Of a stretch of 64,000 nt of DNA, positions 8,952-19,000 are shown in pieces; the stretch's first letter is position 1; each line of letters starts with the position of its first letter. Location of the stretch: contig CAOVHW010000001.1 of NCBI GenBank assembly GCA_948543815.1, positions 151,635 through 215,634 of the forward strand, in the 5' to 3' direction. The notes under the pieces are model-generated. The model was given only the letters and a program-made list of their open reading frames with translations, ran no database searches and was not told where the DNA came from. Made by a program: the position numbers and the translations under genes. The DNA is from an uncultured Eubacteriales bacterium (lineage in GTDB: Bacteria; Bacillota; Clostridia; Lachnospirales; CAMVHY01).

Positions 8952-8962
8952 GGTGATTTTTT

Positions 8963-9883
8963 TTGGGATTCTTCAATAAAATATTAAGTGGGCTTTCAAA
9001 AACTCGTGAAAATTTCTGCAATAGACTCGACGATTTATTTGCCGGCTTCCGTAAAATTGATGACGAACTTTTTGATGAGCTTGAAGAAATTTTAATTACT
9101 TCAGATATTGGTATAGAAATGTCTGAAAATATTGTCAGTGCTGTTAAAAAAATTGCTGCTAAACAAAAATGTAATGATGCGTCGCAACTTAAACAAATTT
9201 TTATCGACGAAATCAAAAATATTTTAGATGAAAACAATTCTGAGTTCGTTTTGAATTCTCCAGCTGTTATCTTGGTTGTCGGCGTTAATGGCAGTGGAAA
9301 AACTACTTCCATCGCTAAAATAGCAAACTTATTTAAAAATCAAGGTAAAAAAGTTATGCTTGCTGCTGCTGATACTTTTCGTGCTGCTGCAATCGATCAA
9401 TTAGAAGTTTGGGCAAAAAAAATTGACGTGCCAATCATTAAACATCAAGAAAATGCTGATCCCGGCGCTGTTATTTTTGACGCAATACAATCAGCTAAGT
9501 CAAAAAAGATTGATGTTTTAATTTGTGATACGGCCGGGCGTCTCCACAATAAAGTTAATTTGATGAATGAGCTGAAAAAAATATTTAAAATTATCAATGA
9601 GGAATATCCGAGTGCGCAGCTCGAAGTTTTTATTTCTATTGATGCAACTATTGGACAAAATGCGCTTCAGCAAGTAAAATTATTTAATGAGGCCGCAACG
9701 CTTACCGGAATAATTTTGACAAAGCTTGAAAGTAGTGCGAAAGGTGGAATCGTTATTCCTATCCAAAACAAATTGCAAATCCCAATAAGATTTGTTGGTA
9801 TCGGTGAAAAATTGGATGATATTCAGGAATTTAATGCGCAAGATTTCGCTACCGCTTTATTTGAAAATCAGGTGTCACAATGA
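8963..9883 (+). CDS. ftsY: signal recognition particle receptor FtsY
   Basis: A 306-residue SRP GTPase with N and G domains and without a long acidic A domain. It docks the Ffh-ribosome complex at the membrane for co-translational insertion. Seen: GVNGSGKTTSIAKIAN (P-loop, about 104-119), AADTFRAAAIDQLEVW, DTAGRLHNKVNLMNEL, and TKLESSAKGG near the C-terminus. TTG start with AAGGTGA upstream. The stop overlaps the rnhA start (ATGA). ffh, often adjacent, is not in the window. Confidence 0.96.
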   Translation: MGFFNKILSGLSKTRENFCNRLDDLFAGFRKIDDELFDELEEILITSDIGIEMSENIVSAVKKIAAKQKCNDASQLKQIFIDEIKNILDENNSEFVLNSPAVILVVGVNGSGKTTSIAKIANLFKNQGKKVMLAAADTFRAAAIDQLEVWAKKIDVPIIKHQENADPGAVIFDAIQSAKSKKIDVLICDTAGRLHNKVNLMNELKKIFKIINEEYPSAQLEVFISIDATIGQNALQQVKLFNEAATLTGIILTKLESSAKGGIVIPIQNKLQIPIRFVGIGEKLDDIQEFNAQDFATALFENQVSQ

Positions 9884-10344
9884 AAACCGTTACAATTTTT
9901 ACCGATGGAGCTTGTTCTGGAAATCCTGGGCCCGGTGGCTTTGGCGCTGTAATTATTTATGGTGAAACGCGTCGCGAAATCTCGGACGGTTTTAAACTTA
10001 CAACTAACAATCGTATGGAAATTTTAGCTGTCATCGAAGCCTTGAAAATTTTACGCCAGCCTTGTAATGTTAATTTGTATTCCGATTCAAAATATGTTGT
10101 CGATGCAATTAAAAAAGGTTGGCTCCAAAAATGGCAGAAAAATAATTGGCTACGTAATAAATCTCAGCCCGTTTCTAATATCGATTTGTGGCAGAATTTG
10201 CTACCGTTATTACAATTCCATAACGTAAATTTTATTTGGGTTAAAGGTCATAATGATAATCAGGAAAATGAACGTTGTGACTATCTCGCACGTTCCGCTA
10301 TTAACTCTCCCACTCTTAATATCGATTTTAATTATTCTCATTGA
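9880..10344 (+). CDS. rnhA: ribonuclease HI
   Basis: A 154-residue RNase H1 that cleaves RNA in RNA-DNA hybrids. The four acidic metal ligands are visible: D in FTDGACSGNPGPGG, E in NNRMEILAVIEAL, D in LYSDSKYVVDAI, and the late D in ENERCDYLAR. The WVKGHNDN loop supplies the catalytic His. Start overlaps the end of ftsY by 4 bases, so it is translationally coupled. Confidence 0.96.
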   Translation: MKTVTIFTDGACSGNPGPGGFGAVIIYGETRREISDGFKLTTNNRMEILAVIEALKILRQPCNVNLYSDSKYVVDAIKKGWLQKWQKNNWLRNKSQPVSNIDLWQNLLPLLQFHNVNFIWVKGHNDNQENERCDYLARSAINSPTLNIDFNYSH

Positions 10345-10359
10345 TTCTAAAATTTGTTA

Positions 10360-10388
10360 TTTACTTTTTTTTAAAATGCGTTTATAAT
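10360..10388 (+). promoter_or_regulatory. promoter of mecA
   Basis: TTTACT (10360-10365), 17 bases, then a perfect TATAAT (10383-10388). It starts after the rnhA stop and explains why mecA is expressed separately. Confidence 0.6.
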
Positions 10389-10421
10389 GTTATTAGGAAT
10401 ATCTTTGTGGAGGTGGACAAA

Positions 10422-11018
10422 ATGAGAATAGAAAAAATTAGCGATAGAAAATTAAAAATTTTGTTGACCAATGATGATTTGAAAAAACGCGATATCAAAA
10501 TGACTGAACTCGCTTTTGGTACTGATAAAACTCGTGAGCTATTTAAAGAAATGATGAATATAGCAACAGATGAATATGACTTCGATGCTGAGGACTCTCA
10601 GCTTATGATAGAAGCTATCCCTATCTCCTTAGAAGCTATTATGATTTTAGTAACTAAAATGGATGACGAACAAAAAGAAAACTTTACGAAAAAAATTAAG
10701 TCTAAAAATTTAAAAAAAGATGACTCCCATCTCTCTATCTACGAATTTAATACGATAGATGATGCATCGCTCGTCGCTAGAGCTCTATTCGGTAGATTTA
10801 CCGGTGAAAATTTTTTGATGAAAATGAAAGGTAAATATTATTTGTTACTACAAAATGATAATGAACTCGATGAAATCTCTGATGACGATTTGGATATTAT
10901 AATTGGTGAATATGGTAAGAAACGCGCTGTTAATTCTTTATCTCGTGCGTACTTCTTTGAACACGGTGAAATGATTATCAATAATCCCGCTATTGATATC
11001 TTAAGTGAATATTTATAA
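10422..11018 (+). CDS. mecA: adaptor protein MecA
   Basis: A 198-residue MecA/YpbH family adaptor that delivers substrates to the ClpCP protease and activates ClpC assembly. The N-terminal domain reads MRIEKISDRKLKILLTNDDL; the C-terminal ClpC-binding domain includes IYEFNTIDDASLVARAL and a GEYGKK segment. The longer frame from 10341 is rejected: ATG 10422 has GGAGGTGG 6 bases upstream and begins at the conserved residue of the family. A palindromic repeat terminates it. Confidence 0.88.
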   Translation: MRIEKISDRKLKILLTNDDLKKRDIKMTELAFGTDKTRELFKEMMNIATDEYDFDAEDSQLMIEAIPISLEAIMILVTKMDDEQKENFTKKIKSKNLKKDDSHLSIYEFNTIDDASLVARALFGRFTGENFLMKMKGKYYLLLQNDNELDEISDDDLDIIIGEYGKKRAVNSLSRAYFFEHGEMIINNPAIDILSEYL

Positions 11019-11032
11019 TAAATTTACTAAAT

Positions 11033-11172
11033 AAAACCTTACTTTTCTTGAAAGAAAAGTAACCAAAAGAACTTTAACAAAAAAATCTTTGCGTGCAATA
11101 CGCAAAGATTTTTTTATGAAGTTTCTTATTTTGTTTTACTTTTTTCTTTTCAAAGAAAAAAGTAAAGGTCTT
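11033..11172. repeat. dispersed palindromic intergenic repeat, copy B
   Basis: It contains CTTTTCTTGAAAGAAAAG, AACCAAAAGAACTTTAAC, an inner hairpin ATCTTTGCG-TGCAATA-CGCAAAGAT followed by seven T, and a right arm CTTTTCAAAGAAAAAAG. It lies between the convergent mecA and the 106-residue Cys/Asn-rich gene, and can act as a two-way terminator. Confidence 0.75.
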
Positions 11173-11201
11173 AAATTATAGGGGAAAGATTTTTTTTGGC
11201 A

Positions 11202-11522
11202 TTAAATTGCATTATGAGTAAAGCTTGCAATTTTACATATCGGAATTTCTGTTACTGAGCCTAACCAATTATTGTTGCAATTATAATTTCCAGAACAATT
11301 ATTATTCCAAAATCCAAATGGGTTATATCGAAATCTACATGTGTTCCCTATTGGACATGATGGTGCCGCACCAATTCGTGTGATTAATTTGATATTATTA
11401 TCGCAGACTCCTGCTAAAACTCCTGTAAATCCTGAGCCTGATAATCCACCGCTAGTTGTAAAGATCGTAACAGTTTGACCGATATACCTTAGTAAATTAT
11501 CTAATGCAAAACTTTCTGACAT
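11202..11522 (-). CDS. Cys/Asn-rich small protein, paralogue of the gene at 11689
   Basis: A 106-residue protein of unknown function. The N-terminal half, YIGQTVTIFTTSGGLSG, GFTGVL and a following NNIKL strand pattern, looks like a small Sm/SH3-type beta barrel. A conserved APSCPIGNTC segment, an Asn-rich loop and the tail IASFTHNAI follow. The start is ATG 11522, with AAAGGAGGG 7 bases upstream; the frame is open 6 codons further. It is divergent from its paralogue and the two share about half of their residues. It might be a spore or envelope component; I do not recognise the family. Confidence 0.75.
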   Translation of the reverse strand: MSESFALDNLLRYIGQTVTIFTTSGGLSGSGFTGVLAGVCDNNIKLITRIGAAPSCPIGNTCRFRYNPFGFWNNNCSGNYNCNNNWLGSVTEIPICKIASFTHNAI

Positions 11523-11599
11523 TTCTATCCCTCCTTTCATATTTTTTTTAGTAATTCATTTTGAATTACTAGTACATTTTATGGAATTTTATTTTAATT

Positions 11600-11621
11600 G
11601 TTACAAGCTATAGCTTGTAAC
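11600..11621. promoter_or_regulatory. perfect 22-bp palindrome between divergent paralogues
   Basis: The sequence reads GTTACAAGCTA followed immediately by its exact reverse complement. It lies in the 166-base divergent intergenic space between the two Cys/Asn-rich genes. There is no T-tract, so a dimeric-repressor operator is more likely than a terminator. A second short palindrome (GGGGCCCC, 11653-11660) and AATCACCT (11625-11632), which is complementary to the ribosome site AGGTGATT (11677-11684), lie next to it. Confidence 0.5.
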
Positions 11622-11688
11622 AAAAATCACCTGCTTGTCATAAATTATTTTTGGGGCCCCTAAATTTTTTTATTGGAGGTGATTAATA

Positions 11689-12006
11689 ATGCCTGCATTA
11701 ATTGAAAATATGTATCGCTATATCGGACAGACTGTTACTATTTTTACTACAAGTGGTGGATTATCCGGCAGAGGTTTTACTGGTGTCCTATTATCCGTCG
11801 ATAATAACAATGTTAGATTATTATGTAACGTTGGCGCATCACCATCTTGTCCACTTGGTAGTGCATGTACAAATCGTATGAATTCTTACGGTACGATACA
11901 AAATAATTTCTTCTTCGGTAATAATAATTTTAATGGGAACCCACTTGGTTCCGTCGCAATTATTCCTATTTGTTCAATTGCATGCTTTACTCATAATGCA
12001 ATATAG
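11689..12006 (+). CDS. Cys/Asn-rich small protein, paralogue of the gene at 11202
   Basis: A 105-residue protein. It shares YIGQTVTIFTTSGGLSG, GFTGVL, the ASPSCPLGSAC cysteine segment, an Asn/Phe-rich loop and the tail CFTHNAI with its divergent neighbour. The ribosome site TGGAGGTGATT is strong and may be masked by the complementary AATCACCT at 11625-11632. A terminator follows. The beta-barrel-like N-terminus and Cys pattern are seen; function is unknown. Confidence 0.75.
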   Translation: MPALIENMYRYIGQTVTIFTTSGGLSGRGFTGVLLSVDNNNVRLLCNVGASPSCPLGSACTNRMNSYGTIQNNFFFGNNNFNGNPLGSVAIIPICSIACFTHNAI

Positions 12007-12009
12007 AAA

Positions 12010-12041
12010 GAAAAAAATCCGTACATACGGATTTTTTTTTA
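12010..12041 (+). terminator. intrinsic terminator
   Basis: AAATCCGT-ACAT-ACGGATTT with a long T-run, 4 bases after the stop of the 105-residue gene. Confidence 0.85.
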
Positions 12042-12121
12042 TGCCACAAAAAAATTTTTTCTCTTACTTACTTATATGTTATAATATGTTAAATTTTATT
12101 TATGTAAAGGGGGAATTTTTT

Positions 12122-12472
12122 TTGCCGAATATTAAAAATGATTTTGGAAATATCTTTATTGATAAAGATGTTATCGCTCGTATTGCCGGCTTCGCCGCTA
12201 TGGAATGTTACGGTATCGTCGGTATGGCTTCGAAAAATATGAAAGATGGTTTCGTTCAATTACTTAAAAAAGAAAATCTTACTAAAGGTATTAAATTATA
12301 TTCCGTTGATAATTTAATTAATCTCGATATGCATATTATTGTTGAGTTCGGTACCAATATCTCAGCTATTATTGATACTTTAATTTCTACTGTAAAGTAT
12401 AAATTAGAGGAAAATTTGGGCTTTATTGTTGATAAAATAAATGTCTTCGTTGAGGGCGTACGCGTTGACTAA
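12122..12472 (+). CDS. Asp23/Gls24 family envelope protein
   Basis: A 116-residue Asp23 (DUF322) protein. Seen: IDKDVIARIAGFAAMECYGIV at the N-terminus (given here only as the pattern IAGFAAMECYGIVGM) and a C-terminal VDKINVFVEGVRV. Start is TTG 12122 with AAAGGGGG upstream; the longer frame from 11933 runs back through a terminator and is not credible. Members are membrane-associated stress proteins, and this member is commonly found next to fakA (Bacillus yloU-yloV). A TATAAT at 12080-12085 is a likely -10. Confidence 0.88.
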   Translation: MPNIKNDFGNIFIDKDVIARIAGFAAMECYGIVGMASKNMKDGFVQLLKKENLTKGIKLYSVDNLINLDMHIIVEFGTNISAIIDTLISTVKYKLEENLGFIVDKINVFVEGVRVD

Positions 12473-12484
12473 GGAGGTTGTTCT

Positions 12485-14053
12485 ATGACTATCTTAAATG
12501 GTTTTTTACTCTCGAAAATGATTACGGCTGCGGCTAACGAACTTGATATTAATAAAGATTATGTTGACTCATTAAATGTGTTTCCCGTACCTGATGGCGA
12601 TACCGGTACGAATATGTCATTAACTGTTTTATCAGCCGCCCATGAAATTGAAAATTTAAATTCGAATGATATTAGCTATGTCGCAAAAGTTGCAGCTACC
12701 GGTGCATTAAAAGGTGCACGTGGAAACTCAGGCGTAATCCTATCACAATTATTTCGTGGCTTTGCAAAAGGTTTAGAAAATATTACCGTCGCATCAAATG
12801 AAGATATTGCATTAGCACTTATGAAAGCGGCACAGATGGCGTATAAAGCGGTTATGAAACCAAAAGAGGGTACAATTTTAACTTTAGCACGTGAAATCGC
12901 AGAAAAATTTTCTGAGGAAATTTTAAATTATGATGACTTTGAACAAGCTTTAATGTCAACAATTATGTACGGTAAAAAAGTTTTGAACGATACAATTGAT
13001 ATGCTCCCACAATTGAAACAAGCTGGCGTTGTTGATTCCGGTGCACGTGGTTTATTATTTTTATTTGAGGGCGCATTAAAATCTTTAAATAGTGAAGTTG
13101 TTTTTGAAATTGATGATGACGAACGAGTTTTACCTAAACAATCTCCGCTAGACCCTATTGATTTTAATTACGAAGTTTTGATAGATGTTAGTGAACCGGA
13201 TGAGGATGACTTGGAGGATTTTAAAGAGTTCCTTTCAGAAGTTGGCGACTCTTTAGTTGTTACAAATGGCGATGAATTTACGCGAATCCATGCACATACA
13301 AATGTTCCTGATAAAGTTGTAGAAAAGGCGCTGGAATTTTGGACAGTCTTTAATGTCAGATTTGAAAATTTAAAATCACAGCACGATGAAATTGTAAAAA
13401 ATTCAGAGCCACGAAAAAGTTTAGGATTTATCGCGGTTTCATCTGGTAAAGGTTTTAATGAATTATTTAAAAATTTGGGAGCCGATGAAATTGTCGAAGG
13501 TACACCAAGTATTGAAGATTTTTTGAATGCAATCGCGAAAATAAATGCCGACAAAATTATTATTTTGCCTAATAATAAAAATGTTATCCTCGCCGCTGAA
13601 CAGGTTGGTGAACTTGTTGAGGATAAGGAGATTGTAGTCTTGCCGACGCGAACTCTTCCGCAAGGAATTTCGGCGTTGTTGAATTGTGTCCCCGATAGTG
13701 ATAATATTGAACAAATGCGTGATGCTATTAATCTTGTCAAAACTGGTCAAGTTACTTATGCAGTTCGTGATTCTGAATATGACGGTAATAAAATTGAACA
13801 AGGCGATATTTTGGGAATTATCGAAGATGATATTGTGTTGGCGCAAAAAGATTTAGATACTGCCACAAAACAATTAATTGATTTGTTGGTGGAGAAAGAT
13901 GGCGAAGTTTTGACAATTTATTATGGCAAAGATGTAGATTTTGATGCGGCGCAAAGTATTTTTGACTATGCCAAACAAAAATATCCACAGTTAGAAATTG
14001 AAATTTATGATGGCGAACAGTCACTTTATTACTATATAATTTCGATTGAGTAA
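12485..14053 (+). CDS. fakA: fatty acid kinase FakA (DAK2 domain protein, YloV)
   Basis: A 522-residue protein. The N-terminal DhaL/DAK2 nucleotide domain carries FPVPDGDTGTNMSLTV (about 31-46) with its Mg-ATP-binding Asp residues, and KGARGNSGVILSQ (about 78-90). A middle linker and a DegV-like C-terminal domain follow. FakA phosphorylates fatty acids held by FakB/DegV proteins so that PlsX/PlsY can use them. The gene follows the asp23-like gene by 12 bases with an AAGGAGG site. A DegV tail lies at the start of the window. Confidence 0.92.
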   Translation: MTILNGFLLSKMITAAANELDINKDYVDSLNVFPVPDGDTGTNMSLTVLSAAHEIENLNSNDISYVAKVAATGALKGARGNSGVILSQLFRGFAKGLENITVASNEDIALALMKAAQMAYKAVMKPKEGTILTLAREIAEKFSEEILNYDDFEQALMSTIMYGKKVLNDTIDMLPQLKQAGVVDSGARGLLFLFEGALKSLNSEVVFEIDDDERVLPKQSPLDPIDFNYEVLIDVSEPDEDDLEDFKEFLSEVGDSLVVTNGDEFTRIHAHTNVPDKVVEKALEFWTVFNVRFENLKSQHDEIVKNSEPRKSLGFIAVSSGKGFNELFKNLGADEIVEGTPSIEDFLNAIAKINADKIIILPNNKNVILAAEQVGELVEDKEIVVLPTRTLPQGISALLNCVPDSDNIEQMRDAINLVKTGQVTYAVRDSEYDGNKIEQGDILGIIEDDIVLAQKDLDTATKQLIDLLVEKDGEVLTIYYGKDVDFDAAQSIFDYAKQKYPQLEIEIYDGEQSLYYYIISIE

Positions 14054-14084
14054 GTAGAAAAAATTTTGCGGAGGAGGATTTGCA

Positions 14085-16055
14085 ATGGAAAATATAGATA
14101 ATTTGACGGTCAATACGATCCGAATTTTAGCGGCCGAAATGATTCAAAAAGCTAATTCTGGACATCCGGGTTTACCGTTAGGAGCGGCGCCAGCTGCTTT
14201 TACACTTTGGTCGAAGCATATGAAATTTAATCCGCAAAATCCAAATTGGGTTGATAGAGATAGATTTGTTTTGTCGGCTGGACACGGTTCAGCATTGCTG
14301 TATTCATTATTATTTTTATTTGGCTTTGGATTGACGCTTGATGATTTAAAAAAATTTCGTCAATGGGCAAGTTTAACGCCGGGACATCCTGAATATAAAT
14401 TGACGCCGGGTGTTGAAGTTACAACGGGTGCATTGGGTCAGGGCTTTGCTAATGCAGTTGGAATGGCGTTAGCCGAAAGTCATTTAGCTGCAAAATTTAA
14501 TGAATCGGATTTTAAAATTGTTGACCATTTCACTTATGTTTTGTGCGGTGATGGTTGTTTGATGGAGGGAATTTCAGCTGAAGCGGCATCTTTGGCTGGG
14601 ACATTGAAACTTGGCAAGCTTATTGTTTTGTATGATTCAAATGATATAACGATTGAGGGCAGCACGGATTTATGTTTCAATGAAGATGTGTTAAAAAGAT
14701 TTGATGCGTACGGTTGGCAAACGATAAAAGTTTTGGACGGAAATAATTTAGACGATATAAATATTGCAATTAAGACTGCCAAAAATGATTTGACACGGCC
14801 TTCAATTATTCAAATAAAAACGCAAATAGGTTATGGTGCACCAAATAAACAAGGAAAAGCTTGTGCACATGGTGAGCCGTTAGGTGAAAATGAAATTAAT
14901 GCAATGAAAAAATTTTTTCATTGGCAATATAAAGATTTGTTTTTTATACCTGATGAAGTTTTAAAATATATGAGCGATATCAAAAATGCTTGTCAAAATA
15001 ATGAAGATAAATGGAATAAATTATTTGAAGAATATGCACAAAAATATCCGCAAAAAGCTGATGAGTGGAAAAATTGGCATGATTCAAAAATTGAATTTAA
15101 TGATGATTTTTGGAAATATGACGGCGATTTGCCAACACGTGTTTCTTCACAAATTGTATTAAATAAATTGAGCAAGTTCGTTCCAAATTTAATTGGTGGT
15201 TCAGCTGATTTGGCTCCATCAACAAAAACTATAATGGAAGACCGTGATTTTTATTCGCCGACAAATCCCGCTGGTTCAAATTTGCATTTTGGAATACGTG
15301 AGCATGCAATGGCAGCAACTGCAAATGGTTTAGCGGTGCACGGCGGTTTACGACCATATGTTGCAGGATTTTTGGTATTTAGTGATTATATGAAGCCGGC
15401 AATGCGTTTATCAGCGTTGATGGGCTTACCTGTTATAAACGTTTTGACGCATGATAGTATAGGTGTTGGTGAAGATGGTGCGACACATCAACCAATTGAA
15501 CAATTGGCGATGCTTCGCAGTATTCCAAATTTTACAGTGTTTCGTCCTTGCGATACGAATGAGACTGCTGCGGCTTGGAATTATGCTTTGACAAATTTGT
15601 CAGGGCCGACTGCAATAATTTTGTCGCGACAAAAATTACCGCTCTTGCGCGAAACTGGAAAGAGTGCTTTAAAAGGAGCTTGTATTTTACGCGACAGCGA
15701 TAATCCACAAATTATTATGATGGCGTCTGGTTCAGAAGTTTCGTTGATTTACAAGGTATATGATGAGTTAAATAAATTAGGCATAAATTCGCGCGTTATC
15801 AGTATGGTTTCGTTTGAAGTTTTTGACAAACAATCACATGAGTATAAAGAAAGTTTGTTGCCGGAAAATATTCGAGCAAGGCTTGCAGTTGAAGCAGCAA
15901 CAGATTTTGGCTGGCATAAATATGTAGGGCTAGATGGAAAAATTATTTCGATGAATAGATTTGGGGCTTCGGCACCTGCTGATATTTTATTTGATAAATT
16001 TGGATTTACCGTTGAAAATATTGTTAATTGTGCCAAAGAAATTTTAAGTTATTGA
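14085..16055 (+). CDS. tkt: transketolase
   Basis: A 656-residue, full-length thiamine diphosphate enzyme that transfers two-carbon ketol units in the pentose phosphate pathway. Seen: NSGHPGLPLGAAP near the start, the ThDP motif beginning GDGCLMEGISAEA (about 156-168), GSADLAPSTKT in the Pyr domain, HDSIGVGEDGATHQP with catalytic His, and a C-terminal FGASAPADILFDKFG. Ribosome site GGAGGAGG. It works with rpiB at 7.9 kb. The 1085-residue gene follows by 18 bases and may be co-transcribed. Confidence 0.97.
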   Translation: MENIDNLTVNTIRILAAEMIQKANSGHPGLPLGAAPAAFTLWSKHMKFNPQNPNWVDRDRFVLSAGHGSALLYSLLFLFGFGLTLDDLKKFRQWASLTPGHPEYKLTPGVEVTTGALGQGFANAVGMALAESHLAAKFNESDFKIVDHFTYVLCGDGCLMEGISAEAASLAGTLKLGKLIVLYDSNDITIEGSTDLCFNEDVLKRFDAYGWQTIKVLDGNNLDDINIAIKTAKNDLTRPSIIQIKTQIGYGAPNKQGKACAHGEPLGENEINAMKKFFHWQYKDLFFIPDEVLKYMSDIKNACQNNEDKWNKLFEEYAQKYPQKADEWKNWHDSKIEFNDDFWKYDGDLPTRVSSQIVLNKLSKFVPNLIGGSADLAPSTKTIMEDRDFYSPTNPAGSNLHFGIREHAMAATANGLAVHGGLRPYVAGFLVFSDYMKPAMRLSALMGLPVINVLTHDSIGVGEDGATHQPIEQLAMLRSIPNFTVFRPCDTNETAAAWNYALTNLSGPTAIILSRQKLPLLRETGKSALKGACILRDSDNPQIIMMASGSEVSLIYKVYDELNKLGINSRVISMVSFEVFDKQSHEYKESLLPENIRARLAVEAATDFGWHKYVGLDGKIISMNRFGASAPADILFDKFGFTVENIVNCAKEILSY

Positions 16056-16073
16056 TTGGAATGGTGATGCTTC

Positions 16074-19000
16074 ATGAAAAATTCTAATTGGGAAAACTTG
16101 CTTGGTGAGGCTAACACAAAAAAAATTAAAGATGCCGGGTTAGATAAACTTGTCGATGTTTCTGAACTGACGCCAGAAAATTTGGAATACGCGCAAGATT
16201 TCTTTGATAATTTTGATGTTGAAAATGTGTCAGATTATCTTGGCGATGAATTTACTTTTTTAGATGTTGTGAAAAAATTTTATGATTGCCAATTGCCATT
16301 GGATGTAGTTTCATATGGAATGCAGCGTAAAATAATTTTGGATCGCCGTTTCTCATTTGATGTGAAAAAAAAAATTGTTGATGTTTTAAATTCGTTGGAA
16401 GAAATTAATTATGTCCAAAAATTTTGGAAATTGTTAGATTTACTAAAAACTGATGACGAATTTTTGAACGCAGAATTTTATTTTAAAGAAATTGTTTCAT
16501 CAGACAAGTTATATGAAGAAATTTTAAATGACAAAAAAAATTTACCATCTGCGGTCAATATTGTCAAATATAATATGCATAATTTCAAAAATGAGTTGAG
16601 TTTCGACAATCTCGATTGGATTGTTGATGTCTTAATGATTTTACCCGTTGAATCGCAAAATATTGTACGTATTTGGATTAATCGTGTTAAATCAGATGAT
16701 GAATGTAAAAAATTGCAGTCATTGCTAGTTTCAATTATAGATTGTCAAAAGTTGACGGATGATATTTCTTATAAAAAATGTTCAGTTTCTGAGGCCATAG
16801 AAATTTATAATGATATAAAATCAAAAGTTCATAATAAAAATTTATCATCAAAAAATTTGAATAGCGCTTTTAGTTTGATTTTAACTTTGAGTGAAGACGA
16901 AAATTTTGATGAAAAAAGCTTGAAAACTGTTGTCAAATTAATTTCACTGATTCGTGATGATTATGAATTTGAGCAGTCAAAAATTTTTATAAATTTAATT
17001 TCTGCTTTCGATACCTTGCCAGATATTTTGACTAAAAATAATTTTACATTAATTGAAGTTTTGCCTGTCATGCTTAAAATTTATTTTATGAACGCTGGAA
17101 GTATTTTGAAAAAAAATTTTAATTTCGATAATGTCCGTGAAGTTGTCAAAATCCTTGAAAGATGTAACAAAGATGATAGCCAAATAAACAACGTTTTGGA
17201 ACTTGTTAACAAAATTCAATCGAATGAAGAGTTTGATTACTGTAAAGATTCTTTGTTTAAATTGGCTAAAAATAAAAAAATGATGCGTGAAATTCAAAAC
17301 AACAAAATTTCTTTACATGATCAAGTAAAAAAAATGTATATAGAATATTTTCGTGTTTCGTCCGCGAGTTCATACACTATTGAAATTATAAAGTTGCATA
17401 AATTTAGTTTCAAAATTATTAAGCAAATGGATAGGCTTATATCTGAGCGGCCGGCAGTTTTACGTAGAGTCATTACGAATTTGATTTTGAAGTTAAGCAA
17501 CGATAATGAATTTAGATTTGCAAAAGAATTTTTGTGTACAAATGATTCGTTTGAATCATATGAGCAATCAAATGACATTTTGTCGGATATAATTGATTAT
17601 TATAAATCGTTGTTGCATATAACATTTGACGATAAAAATGAATTGAATATTGTTCATAACACTAATTTGAGTTTTGAAAATTTAGCTGATGCAATAAACT
17701 TAATATCAAGCGAAAAACAAGCTGATAAGGCAAGTAAACTTTCCGCTTTAGTGTCAATGATTTCTGATGATAATGAATATAAAATTTTACGGCCGTTTTT
17801 TTATAAATTAATTGATATTAACAAAATTTTTGAACAAAAAACTAAAATTTTATCTGTGTTTTTTGATATGCTTCATGATTTGGCGGAAAAATTAAATGTC
17901 AGAAAAATTTTTAATAACAGATTTTTGAGCTTACACTGTAAGTCAAAAGCTTTGGATTTTTTGAAAGAAATTGATGACAATGAACAACGTGACCGTATCG
18001 CAAATTTGATTTGTATTATTAAAAGCGATGATGATTACGACAAAATTTCATCCTATTTCAATAAATTAATGTTGGCCGAAAATCTTTCATCTGTGATTTT
18101 TAATAGTTCAATAAATGTAAATCAAATTATACAAATTTGTAATTTGGGTATCGATAAAGTTTGGCTTAAAAATGTTATAAGTTTTGACAGGTTGAAAAAA
18201 TTAGCAACTTATCTCGTTAAATTAGATGAAGAAATGTCAAATTTACTTATTGATTTTATTTATATGCTTGAAAGTAATGAGGAATTTGATAATATTTTCC
18301 CGCATATTGATGATTTATTGAATGATAAAAGAATTTTACAGGCCGTTAAAAATGTTGAAATTTCAATAAATGAAATCGTCAATTTATATAGTTTGGGCGC
18401 CGGAAAAATTTTTGCAAACAAAAAAATCAATTTTATTACGATTAGTCAATTAGAAAAAATTTTAAGCAAAATTACTGAAAAAGAAAAATTTGATTTTGTA
18501 ATGAACATTGCAACAAATTTGACTGATAAAGAATTTTCTTATATGAAAGAATTTTTGATATCGGGTAATGTTGAATCGTCAAATAAATCTTACTTAGAAC
18601 TTGCACGTGATTTTTATGTTAAAAAATTAGGTGTGCGTTACGCTAAGAAAAATAAAGAAATTTTTTTGCAAATATTAAAATTGGCTGGAAGCTACAAATT
18701 TTCGTATGATACTCTTGATCAAATGTCAAAAGCTTTAAGCGATAATAAAAATGAAAAATCACGTATCGCTTTATTTGAAAAATTTTTGCAGCTGAAAGAC
18801 GATGATGATTTTGCAAAAAATTCTTCTCAACTTGATGACTTACAAGTCGAAAATAATGAAGTTGTCAAAGAAAGTTTTAGTATGCGTATGAAAAAAGCTG
18901 AAAAAAATGCTGAAAGCTTTAACAATGACCTTGATTCAGGTTCAGGTGGTAATAATAGTTCGTCATTAGTCTTTGACGATGGTAATTTAGTTGTGAATGT

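Noticed and set aside
11933..12121. N-terminal extension of the Asp23-like protein
   Set aside because: The extension would be translated back through the end of another gene and through a terminator. TTG 12122 has a strong ribosome site and starts the conserved domain.
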